This document shows, in pieces, positions 14,720 through 26,600 of a DNA stretch of 64,000 nt. Positions within the stretch are counted from its first letter, which is position 1, and the number at the start of each line of letters is the position of its first letter. Position numbers and translations under genes: made by a program. The notes below the pieces were generated by a model, which did not search any database, had not been told where the DNA came from, and was given only the letters and a program-made list of their open reading frames with translations. The stretch is from Costus lasius (taxonomy: Eukaryota; Streptophyta; Magnoliopsida; Zingiberales; Costaceae), in assembly GCA_027563935.2 (NCBI GenBank), contig CM050448.1, forward strand, positions 120,950,493 through 121,014,492, in the 5' to 3' direction.

Positions 14720-16226
14720 TCTCTCTCCCCTGATTTTTGTCAATGTGTTTTGACTAGGAGCGAAATGAACGGCCAAGATTTCATGTTATCTCCGCAGTCG
14801 GATCGCGACGTCGTGATGCTGGCTTGCTATTGGCTGCGGTTGCTAGTCCGCGGATGATGGCCTGTGTTAACTGTTAATCAATGCGTTTATATGTTGGCGT
14901 AATGAGCATGAGGTGTGTGATCGTCGAACTGGTTCCTTATCGGGTCGGATACAATTAGCTTGACAATCCGTAGTTGCTGACCTCCATGGTTCCAAATAAT
15001 GGGCCATGGGCTTCTCCTTCAATCATAAATACTTTAGTGTGACTTTACTTAGCCCAACTTTAATGGGCCATGACTTGGGCCTCTCCCTCAAGCACGAAGA
15101 TGTGCTCAATAATCTCTTCATTAGTAGGGAGCAAAGTGAGTAAAATATCAACCTACCCTTCCCAAACAAATAGAAAAAGACGTAGGAGCTGTACAAAGAA
15201 ATAGTAAAAGAAATAAGACAGAAAGGGGAGGGGCTTTTTGATAAAGATTCGGCCAGCAAAAAGGGGCAGTGACAGCTCGAGCATTGAATGCGTGTTGGTG
15301 AGTCACGCATCCAAACAAAGCGGACTTGTCATTTCCCGGCAGCAGACTCCGTAGAGAGAGAGGACTGGTCTGTAATAACAATTAACAGCCAGCCAAGAAA
15401 AGAGAAACGGCATCACGCCATCTGGTACCGACATAAACCCGATATATCGGGAAAAAACATATTCTACCATCGACGTGTCACTGTTACACGGTGATAGGAC
15501 AAAAATTATCAAATTTATTAGTCGTAAAATCCTAGATTGGAATCTAAAATCTAAAGTTGCAATTCAAATAAATGGCAATTCTTTTTTTTTTTTAGAAATA
15601 AATGCTCCAAATGAAGGTGGTGGTGGAACATTCTTGGCGTTTCGCAGTATTTTGGGCTTGGACAGACGGGAGGAGAAACAAGGCAACCATCACCGCGTAG
15701 CGGACCCCAAACACTTTGATTAGTTGTTGCCCAGGACCACGGAAAGCTGATGCCTTTGGATCTTGCGAGACGCCGAGATGCCTAAAATGGTCCCAACAAT
15801 CCAATGCAATTATGCAAACAAATACTCTTCAAGAAAGCCCCTACCAACCAAGCCTATCACATTGCTCTTTTCCTCTGAAATTTCCAGTTTCCATTCCATG
15901 GCAACATAAACTGTAGCACCAAAACCATGTAACCCTGTTCCCTAAAGGTTGATCAGAGCACCCAAACTATTAATTAACGTGTGTTCTTTGAGTAATTAGT
16001 TAATTATTGACTTTGTCAGAATTATATTCTACCTGTCTTTTAGTCTGTTCATTTCACTTTCCTGCCCAAAAACGAGAGAGGAAAAAGACGAATATTTTTT
16101 TACTCTACAAAATGCACTAGTCCAAAGTTCTACAGCGCTACGTACGTTTGCATTTAACAAAACTTTCTACGGAAAGCCCCTCGAATTGTCCTGATATTAT
16201 TCTGGCGTATTTCGACGCGCTTATTC
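14720..16226. other. Spacer between H3.3 promoter and the 3' end of the HD-Zip gene
   Basis: Mixed composition with several short open frames, none with a recognisable domain. Contains the H3.3 upstream region and the HD-Zip 3' flank. Confidence 0.45.
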
Positions 16227-17275
16227 TTAGTTCCAGTGGTCGGAGTAGTACCAGCTAAGCGTGGCCGCCGTCTGCTCGTCGGCGAAGAAGGCGCCGCAGG
16301 GCTCGCTCAGGTACTCCTCCTCCTCTTCTTCCTGCTCCATCTTCAACATCTCGTGGTGCTGGTAGAAGAATCTCGACATCGAATCCCGATTCAGCAACGC
16401 GGACGAGCACCCGCCGCCGACGAGATCCCCGTCCGCTACCGTCGCCGATAGGTTGTCCGAGACGGCGGTCAACGGAGGACTGTTCTCTATGTCGGTGATG
16501 GCGGTCGCGCCGTTGACAACTGCGCTCGAGTCGCTATCCGATGAGCCGTCGATCTTGCCGATCGCGGCTGGCGGTTCAGCGGCCGCGGTCTCGGAGACCG
16601 CCGGCTCTTCTTTCACCGTCGAGGACAAGCTCAATGTCTCGTTTGCTGCTAATTTTGATTTCAGATCGTTTATCTGCGGCGCAATGGAAGGCGAATCGAT
16701 TAAGCGATAGAATTAATTGATACTTACTTGTATGTAAATTTAGGGATTAGGGTTTCATCGTCACCTGCGAGAGCAGCAACTCTTTGTCCCGTCGTAAAGA
16801 ATCGAAATCGAGGCGAAGAGCGTCGTAGCTGACCTGGAGGTCCGCGTAGTCGCGCTCGAGCTGCTTGGTCTTCCACCGGGCCCGGCGGTTCTGGAACCAG
16901 ACGGCGACCTGCCGCGGCTGGAGGCCGAGCTCCGTAGCGAGCCGCACCTTGCGCTCTGGCTCCAACTTGTTCTCCACCCCGAAGCTCTTCTCCAGAGCCC
17001 TCACCTGCTCAACGCTCAGCCGCCGCTTCTTCGCCCCTCCGCCGCCCTCCGCCCCATACCTCTCATCCTCGTCACCGCCGTCCTCCTCTATCCCCTCCGC
17101 GATGGGGCGGAACCCTCTGCCATACAGCTCTTCACGGTCTTCTCCTGACAAAACATCACGAATAATCAAACCTTTCGATCTCTTAGATAGGTAGAAAGAA
17201 ATCTGAGGATGAACAAGTACCAGAGGAGCAGAAGGGGAGCAGAGAAATCTCTGCGCCACTGGCTGCCCTCTTCAT
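16227..17275 (-). CDS. Homeodomain-leucine zipper class I transcription factor
   Basis: Nuclear factor that binds CAATNATTG-type pseudopalindromes as a dimer; class I members act in ABA, drought and development responses. Minus-strand exons 17275-17221, 17144-16765 and 16673-16227 join to 293 residues. The short first exon gives [15 protein letters not shown]. The homeodomain spans about residues 56-112 with the helix-3 signature [11 protein letters not shown] (100-110). The zipper starts at once with heptad leucines 114, 121, 128, 135 and 142. The C-terminus is acidic and ends in an aromatic motif, SWYYSDHWN, as in the ATHB5/6/16-like clade. The intron after the zipper's last turns is in the usual place. 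The longer frame that begins upstream at 17259 is not used, because it reads through intron 1. Confidence 0.95.
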
Positions 17276-17364
17276 GTTGTTTCTGAAGAGATTTGGACGC
17301 AAGGAAATACACAATGATGCAGGATGACACAGAAATCAAACAATTCGGGAGAGTTGCTAGTGTT

Positions 17365-17508
17365 CTAAGGGAGGAGAATTCCGCAGACGGAAAGGGGTAG
17401 GAGCTGCACGCGGGTGGGACAGAGAGGAAAAGAGGGGGATGGCGGTGTCTTCCATGACCCCTCGTCTGTCTCCTTCCCCATTTCCTCTGCTTCAGAACCC
17501 ATCACCAT
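17365..17508 (-). CDS. Upstream ORF in the likely leader of the HD-Zip I gene
   Basis: On the minus strand an ATG at 17508 opens a 47-codon frame ending at 17365, 89 bases before the main start at 17275. A second, shorter out-of-frame frame starts at 17549 (15 codons). If transcription starts near or upstream of 17560, both would lie in the leader and could reduce main-frame translation. Conserved upstream ORFs are known for some HD-Zip I genes such as ATHB1; whether this peptide is related cannot be judged here. Confidence 0.35.
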   Translation of the reverse strand: MVMGSEAEEMGKETDEGSWKTPPSPSFPLCPTRVQLLPLSVCGILLP

Positions 17509-17559
17509 GAACAGCCCCCTCCCCCCGGATTCCCAGAGGATAGTTGCATAGCTCAATTG

Positions 17560-18884
17560 GAGATACAGACGATAGGAGCGGAAAGGTGGCAGAACTGAGA
17601 GCTGGAGGAATAGCAGCGGCTATAAATAAAAAAAGAGACCAGAGCACTAGAGCAGAACTGGAGAAGAGAAGAGGCCTCTGGTTGAGTTTGTGAGGGGTTG
17701 GGTTGGGTTGCGGGTCGAGTTAATCAAGAGGAGAAATCCAAATGGTAATGAAATTAACCTACTCTCAAATTTCTTCTTCTTTTTCTTTTATTTTCAATTC
17801 AATCAAAAACAAAAACGTTTCTTTTTAATTTAGGATTCTGAATTTTCAATGAGTAGATAATACGACTCAGCTATCCATTTATGTATTTTGCCTTATTCCG
17901 TACGTAAAGGATTGATTTTTATAGGTGTATTTTTTTGTAATAAAAAATTGAAGAGAAATTTTTTATTTGTTCTGTTTAAAGTTCACGGTCATTCAAATTC
18001 TTGTCTATATATATATAGGTTGTCTTCTACAAGCTATGGAAAGCTTCAAGATATATAGTTTTCAATTTTAATTATGCAATTAATACTACTATACAAACAA
18101 TTGAAAGTTAAAAAATATCATATTTAATGTGGTAAAATATTTCATGATGAAGATAATATTTTTAGTATAAAATATATTCACAATTAAGGACACGTAAAGA
18201 AAGCCGACTTTTTTTTTTCTTCGGAATAAAAGAAAGAAAAAAAAAAGGGAGAAGATGAATAGGAGTCAAACTAAGCCAAATACTTGATTGATCAAGTATT
18301 TAATTAGGATGTGACGTTATACTAACTCCATTTTGTTGTATCTCTTGACAAGAAAGATTGAATGGATTGGTTGATGTGCCTTCTCAAACACTGATATTTT
18401 TTTTTCCTACACTTGATAGTGACCCTTATTGTATGCTATTTGAGATGTATTGCATTATGTCTTTTTAATCCAATCTTCAAGTCGCTATTTGTAGTTCTAA
18501 AACGTAGCAATTTAGTTCTAATGTTTTAATATACTAATTCACTTTGTTCAAGAAGCAAAGCATTTATGTGTTGATACAAGCATACGTGACTCAAATGAAA
18601 TTCTAATCAAAGATATTACAAAAACTACATCGAGATTATGCCCTTTTTTCTCCATGTTCTCATTTGCTACGTTGGATTAATCATCTTCTTTTAAACTTGA
18701 GTTTTATTAAATTAAAATCAATCAAGTAGAGATAGGACCCCTACCTTGCATCCTTTCTCTACGATCAAATAATACCATATCCATCTTAGAAAATAGTAAG
18801 TATGATAAAATAAACTATTTGAATAGGCCCCTTTGAATGGACTTTCTGCATAAGCTATTAGTGAAAGATCATTGTTATCCTTAA
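17560..18884. other. HD-Zip upstream region and AT-rich spacer
   Basis: 17600-17720 is likely promoter. The rest is AT-rich with an inverted repeat at 18278-18301 (10-bp arms, 4-bp loop). The target duplication CTTAA of the next element is at 18880-18884. No other gene recognised. Confidence 0.45.
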
Positions 18885-20669
18885 TGTTATGGGCAAATTT
18901 ATTTTTTTAATAATAAATTTAACCACAACCGGTAGATCCCCTCACGGAGATCTCAGCCCTACACTAGAGTGGCCCGCGACCGGTTAGGATCGCGTTGCGG
19001 AAGCTGGCCCAGCACTTTACAAGTCCTCACACCACGTGCGCGAAGGGTTCGGTATGAATACCGCCCCTCGGACACGAATACAAATCTCTCAACTGTGTCA
19101 AAGTGATGGAGACTCTCCAAAACACTTTGCACTCACAAAAATTCCCTCAACCCGCGCTCCTTTCTCTACACAGCCGAGATAGGCACCGGCGCGGCCTCAA
19201 TCAATCACAAGGGGACGGTGGCGAACACCTTCAAGGGTGCCGGCACACACGTCCTGGACTTTGCAGGCAAGCAAGCAGTACCTACAATTAAGCACAACCC
19301 GCACTACACATATGCGGACGCAGATAACGCAAAGAACCGTCCGGACGAAAAGCCACACGAAGTCCGGACGGCGGTAAAGTCTCTATCCACTACACACGAG
19401 AAAATCGTCCTACTACCACTACACACGATAGATCCGGGGAGGGTTTACCCTTGTAGCGTGCCACCACTCCACGAGCCGAGCCCACCGAGATCCTCCGAGA
19501 AGCTGCGTCGGAACGTCCGGTCGGAGACGAAGCGAGACGCGCGCGCGAACACGCGCGACAAACCTTCTCTCCCTCTTCCCGCTCGCGTCCGAACCAGAGT
19601 CGGCGCTCGGCCGAAACAGGGGAATGATCCCCTCTCTCGTCCGTCACCGTCCGGCCACCGGAGCTGCGCCGGCGGGTCGGGATCTGGTCGTCCGTGAACG
19701 GAGAAGTCGCCGCCGGAGTATTGTCGCCGGAGAAGCCGCCGCCGACGAGAAATCGGACCCAATGGAAGCTGTGGCTGCGTGGAACCGGCGATCGGAAAAT
19801 CCGATCGCACTCCCGCGTCTGGCTGCCGGCGCCGGAAGAGATGAACCCTTCCTTACCTCAGGGCACCGGTGAGTTGATCTGAGAGCCCTTGCCGACGAGT
19901 CCGTGGCCGAAGCCTCGTCGCCGACGAAGAAGAAGCAGACTCTGTTTTCAAATCTAGATCTCGCCGAAGATTCGTCGTCGCCAGACCTTGCTCAAGCTCC
20001 CAATTCGCTTGATCGCAACCTCCCCTCGACGAGGATGGGATTTCCATCCTCGTCGCCACGCAACCGCGATCTCCGCCGGTGATTGGCCGGAGATCTCGCT
20101 TCCACCGGGGCGACCTCCAATCGTCGCCCTAGGCTCGTCCATGTAGGAGTCCCAGCCTTCAAACTCCGTCGTCCTCGTCGCCACGCCAGCCCGCACCTCC
20201 GGCCACCTTCCAAATCCGGCGGGCGTGCTTCCAGGTGGCGCAATCGACGGCGGACGGCGTCGATCACGGCGCTGGAAGAGAAACAGGGGAAATCCCCCTC
20301 TTCCACGCGCGCGTGCACTGTACACCGGTCTGAACCGGCTGAACCGGTTCGGTTCAGCCTGGAAGGATGGTTCAGTGCCGGTTCGGGGTCGATTAGACCT
20401 CAGAATCGCCCCACAGTTGACCCTCTTCGATGCACACGCTCGCAAGCTCGTGCAAGAGGGTCCGGGGTCCATGGGTCGAGTCAGAAGCCCACATCCACGT
20501 ATGAACCCACACTCCGTGGTTTGACTCGACCCTCGCCCTGTGGACTTGTGTCAGCCTCAGTGACACGATCGCACACCCGAGTCGTCCATCACGGCTGATG
20601 ACGAGGGGTCCCATCATCGCTCCATCTCGGTGTGCTTTGGGATTTGTGCTAAATCCCGAGAGCATCACA
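18885..20669. mobile_element. Solo LTR of an unidentified LTR retrotransposon family
   Basis: A 1785-bp block much richer in GC than its surroundings starts TGTTATGGG and ends GCATCACA. The ends form an imperfect inverted pair (TGTTATG against TGTGATG) and give TG..CA. Both sides carry the exact 5-bp repeat CTTAA (18880-18884 and 20670-20674). No gag, protease, RT or integrase frame is inside. The open frames on both strands are low-complexity Arg/Pro/Ser-rich artefacts of CG-rich DNA. It shares no obvious sequence with the TGTCA-type LTRs in this window, so it belongs to another family. Orientation cannot be told from the sequence alone. Confidence 0.8.
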
Positions 20670-20674
20670 CTTAA

Positions 20675-23600
20675 TACCATTGCTAATCATGAATGGCTAA
20701 GGTTAAGTAAAATCGTTGCTTTTGCACTTTTCTATGTCTCATTATTGATCAAAAATGGGGAATAAGGGCTAATCACCTACCCTACAAACATTCGCAACCA
20801 AAACACAGATAAGATAGAAGACAGAGATGAACAACATTCATTATTTTTGTCTCTCCACCTTATACTTATGGATGTATAATCATCTTTTGCTTCAAATACA
20901 AAAACAAGGAGGTTTTTTTTCTCCATTGCCTTCAACCACATTAAAAAAAAAAAAATACTAATACGAGGGACTTACCACTCCTCTCTCTTCATATACATGA
21001 TTTTTCGCACTCTTATATTATTCTACGATACAGACAAACACGGAGTTTAGTGTCTTAATTTCTTACCTTTTATTCCATTCTAACTCTTCTAGCCTTATTG
21101 CAAGTGCCTTTGCTCTTAAGCCCTTCTAGCCTAGAGCCATTATGCCTTATAGCTCGTTAAGCTAAGCTCATGTATAACTTATTTAATTGTCAAGTTTATA
21201 TGATCCTATACGAATTCAATTAATAGATTAACTTTATAAAACTTAAATGAACCATTAATATACAATTTATAATTTAGCATATTATATTAATCTAAATATA
21301 TTTTTATTATGCATGGTATATAATATACTATAATATTTATACATATATAATAATATAAATATGACATATGTATCTAATATATAACAACTTATGTTTCTCA
21401 GTCTACTCTTGGCCCAAGTATGTTTTGGCTAATAAAAGGGTTGACTCAAATATAATTACACTTAACTAGAATTTGCCTAGTCAAATAAGTGGGTCAAGTC
21501 ATTATTATTATTATTATTGCTAGTTATAAATAAGGAGGAATAAATAAATTTTAAAATTTAAATGATTTAGGATATGTGAGTCTTAAAAGATCTAATGAAA
21601 TGTAAAAGCAAGCTAATTACGAAAGGATAAAACCTCAACCATTTGTACATTAAAGGGGAAAAATGAGGGTTACATTATAGGAGGATCTAGTATGTAAAAA
21701 TCAAGGGGAACGTGATTGATCCTAACAAATACTAGTTATAAACATCAAATTTGGAACTAAGCCACAAGTCCTACTACAAGTTCAATGACTAATCAAATTC
21801 AAATAGTTTGACATCAATATCAAATCAATTAAATTTGACATCAAGATACAGGTTTGATTGAACTTTTCAAATTCAAATAGTTTGACATCAATAACAAATC
21901 AATTAAATTTGACATCAAGATACAAGTTTGATATCAAGTCAAAAATTAAATTATACTCAATCCAAATGTTTAATAAATGCATCAAATCACTCAAATTCAA
22001 AAACATCAACTCATTAATTTTGGAATGAAGAATATGTTGACTTTGAGAACTGTTCTAATAATTCATTCGAGTATACTCACTAAAATACTAATCTAGTTTA
22101 ACACTATTGATCTAATTCCAATAAACTAAAGAGGGATACTTAATTTGGAAAATGACTACAAGTCAACTAAATGTTCATATATCATCAAATCAGTAGATTA
22201 CAAGTTCCGCTAGCCTTTGAATGAAATTTAAGTCAAATAACTTAAATAAATAATATATGAATTTTAAATTCGTTGCACAAGCCTTGCAGTCATTACTACT
22301 CCAAACGTTTTTTTTTTGTGTGTGCGTATGTTCTTCTAGAGGTTTCCAAGTGTCAGTAGTTGGATCCTCTTTTTGAAAATTTGTATCCTAGGTCATCCTA
22401 CATTTGAAAAAAAAAAAAGGGTGAGATGTCTTCTCAGTTCTTTGGTTGGTGCACATGTTGCATGCTCTCTATTTTTTATAAAAGTATGCAGCCAGCAATC
22501 CAATGAGCCATGTGAAACCCTATTAACATCAGAAGTAGAAGAGCTGAGCAAGAAATTAAACGATATTCAGATTGCTGATTTGTGCAAATCATAAATGAAT
22601 CCAAACAAAGCTGGTACGTTGTCTGAACACTTACAACTGATGTAGATAGAACAATATTTAGAAAGAAATTGATGACGATAGGCACTCAATACTATAAGCT
22701 CAACCTCTTCATATCAATTTTCAGAGAGGAGAAAAGAGTATTCAGCGCAACTTCAGACAATCCAAATTCAGCACTGATCAACAAGGAAACAATCCAAATA
22801 ACTTGTGCCAGTGCTTGTCAGTCCTCTACTGTCTTCAACAAAGTGTGAAGCCCTTACAGAAACAGAACAAGAGCAAAGGCTCTTCAGTTCTAGTGATATG
22901 CATGGTTTTTCAGACTCAGCTCTCAAAATAGTTTGAAAAAGTGTGGAATTATCTGAAATGCTGGTAAAGGCCAAACTGGATGACAAATCAAAGAGATCCT
23001 TTTTGTCAAAATGAAGACTAAAATGAATACATAATTCTTGGCTGGCTGCGTGTTTCAGCTGGCCATTAATAGACTTTGAAAAACAAAGATTGCTGTCGGC
23101 CAGTGAAGATGAGGAGAGCAGATGTGATATCTATCAATCAATCAATTGCATGTGGAGTGGGTGCCTCCCTTGGTGTATATTAATATACAAATAAATATAT
23201 GGTGTTGTAATTCATATTTTTTTCATCTTGAAAAAGGACTTGATGTAGAATATAGTCATAACTTTGATCTTGTTTCCCCTTGTGTTCTTTCTTGGAAGTT
23301 ATTAATTAGGGTTTTATGGTTCAATCTCTTCTTAATGCCAAGACTATGAAAAGAATTATTAGACTAATTAGTAGGTCTGTTTTGCACTTACACCCTTATC
23401 TGCAGTTCCCCTTGATTGCAATTCATCCTTTATTTTCTAACAAAATAATCAATACTGGATCACATCGATAGGTATAATGTATTTATAAATAAACTTGTTA
23501 ATTCTATTTTTATAAAAAATATAATTGCAAATGCTATAACTATAAATTATCAAATATTACCTCAATTTTTGTAGGAACATTTTAACTCTTGTAGCTATAA

Positions 23601-26600
23601 GCAATAGATTTTACGTGCCCTTTTATTAGCACATGCAATCTCTAGGCTTTAAAATTTAATCGTTAATCATCATAAGGTCTAATTCATTCCACTTGCTATA
23701 CAATCATAAATCTATTTATGCCTTCACAATATCTTTTACCTTATCCAATATATACATAGATATTTTTGAAGACATTCTATAAATATATTTATCTTAATGT
23801 GCATAACATGTAAGCTATGTCAAGTGAAATTTAAGACTAATATGGTGAACTCTAAAATATTTCTTCTAAGCAAATTATGTTGCAACTAAAAATTGAGAAT
23901 TTTTTTGTGAAGAGAGTGATATATGAAAATAGCATAATTTGCTCATTTTTTTATTTTAAACTATTACTAGATAATAATATAACAAAAAAATAATTCTTAG
24001 GTTCACGTTTATCGTTTGTATCCCGTATAAATGGTACTAAAAACAATGCTAATAAAAAAAATAATATCATTCTTCCATTCCATTGGATAAAAAATTTTCT
24101 ATGATCAATTCAATACAATTATACAATTGTATCATTGCCTAAAAATTATTTTAAAATTAATAATCATATATATGAGCTCATCTTTTATATAAAACTTTGT
24201 TAGCATTTCATATGTTAGAATACCATCAATAGATAATATATCCAAATTGACTATGAGTGGTCTAAGAGAATTGTTTAATTATTTACAAGTGTTGTTTAGT
24301 AATAGGAAAATTATATATAGTTATTGCTATCTACCAATCTAAGAAATTCATGAATGACCCAAAGGATTCATATCTTCTTTTTGACATTTTGGTTATGAGA
24401 GAAATATAAAGGATGACATTTGTTGAGACATTTTCAAGCCTTACTATCTAATAAATTTTCTATAACATCTAAATTATGACATCAATCCAATCTCAAAAGT
24501 AGTAGCAAATGCCATGGGACCTTATAAATTATTCATTTTCTTTTGTTGCCACTATTTCTTCTCAATTTATATCATGGGTGACAATAAGTAGAACACATGA
24601 TGAGTTAATATTCTCTTCATTAGAATAATAGGCAATTATTCTCACACACATTACTCTTCTCATAACTTAAATCATTTTTTTTCTATAAAGATAGCATTTT
24701 TTTTTTCTAACAATTTCTCCTCATTTAAAATCTTGGACGATTCCTATTCCATTAAAGAAAGAAGAAAAAAATCACCATCAATGGGCCCAGGTCCAAGGTT
24801 GCATGCTAGGGAGGTTTCTTTTGGTTCACTGGTCTTGGATTTGTCTCCAAGTTGGGTCCTAGAAATTGATTGCATGCAGAATGTGATGTCAATGATGTGG
24901 ATTTGTTTGTCATGAGATGAGCATACAAGATTCATAGTTATGGCTCCCTTTGAGTAGTACCTCAGATTTGGGACCATGAAGGCATTTCATCTTTTCCTCT
25001 TTGCTTTCTCAAGTGCTATGTGATAGGGTCTGATGATTTCAGAATAATTTGTTCAGGGTGACATGACAAATCTAAGAGCTCATGATATGTTTCAAAGAGT
25101 GTAATCCGTCGTTCCACTAAATAAATCAGGCTTCTTAATGCATGCCGCTCTGTCACTGAAAGCAATCAATGTAAGTTGCACGGTTTGGGATGACATATAG
25201 AACCACTAGCAGCAAAATAGAGAGATTATATATTTTAGTGATAACTGACACAATTTAACAGTTGGATCATCAACAAAAGTAACGATAGATGTTTGCCTCC
25301 TAAAAAAATTTGATTTATTGGTTTAAGCAGCTTCTATAAATGCAAAAGAAAAGGAAAAAAAAGAACCCCTGTCCTGCTGTATGGATTTGTATATTGTCAA
25401 GAGGATGAATACTTCAGTACCTAATGCACATTCAAAAGGAAGATGCACATTAAAGTAATAATGAAAAAGACAAAGTAGTTTATTGAGTTACCGTGAAATT
25501 GATTCCGGAATTTTCCTTCTGCCAATAGCTTGATGGTACTATCAAGGGTCAAAAGCAAAATGGCACCTAAGAGGAAATGTAGCTACAAAAGAACCACAAT
25601 AAAGTATCGCCATCAGTAGTGGAGTTTAAAGTCTCCTTACACTGACATGAAGGTGGAGGATTCCCTACAACTTTGGCAAGGCTTCCTCTTTTTTTTCTCA
25701 TCTTTTCTTTCTTTCGAATAAATAACTTTACTCAATGAAATGAAAGTCTCCTTCAGATTCACAGGACATTGACATTCCTACAAAACAAGAACATGTCTGA
25801 TCTATTGAGTTGCCCTTTTAACTTTAGGGAAGTGTCAGCTCCATGTTATTATATGGCCCGCTGTCATCAACTCTCTCCAGTATTATACAGCCATCAAGCT
25901 GTTTAATCCTCAGAAGGATGAGTTTTCGATATTTCAGATGAAAATTAGCAATTAACAGTCCCCTATTTAAGTATTATGGAATAGTTTCAGTGGTCGTGTT
26001 TCAGATTTTAGTTTTCTCTGGCGTTGATTCATAGAAAGAACCCATTGAGAAGCTGGAAAGATTTTATTCTACTGTTAGAAGATTAATAATGTTCAGTATG
26101 AGCTTTCACTCCACAGGGCCACAGGAATTGACTTAGCTTTATGTTAAGAAGCATGGTGAGTATATAAAACATAGCCACAACGATTGCTGAAGGACGTTTT
26201 GACCTTTTTCCTCAAGAGAAAGAATTGATGAATGGATTTGAATTAACAAAATGTATAACCCCTCAGTTTAACTAGGACATGGAACTACAACTATTCCTGT
26301 GCTCCCATTCTACATCAAAATGCTATTCACTTCATGCACAAAACCAGATGTTGTATTCAGAAGCATTTCATTCAAAATCACGTACCACAGTCCACAGTAC
26401 CACGGCAATTGACATTGCTTTACAGTTTGAGACATAAATCAGCAAATGTAAATATCATGTAGAAAAATAGAAAGAAAAGTAGAAGGATATATATTGATCT
26501 GTGACTATTTGAAATGACAGCTTAGATCGTAATAGTAGAAATTAGAAAAATAGGCAGCTATACACCTAAATGTAATTAGAGCCATTGAACCTACAATTAC

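Noticed and set aside
16747..17259. HD-Zip reading frame starting at 17259
   Set aside because: This frame runs through the first intron; splicing 17221 to 17144 gives the family-typical [15 protein letters not shown] start instead.
19218..20598. Open frames on both strands in the 18885-20669 block
   Set aside because: Low-complexity Arg/Pro/Ser frames in several registers; none shows capsid, protease, polymerase or other domain.
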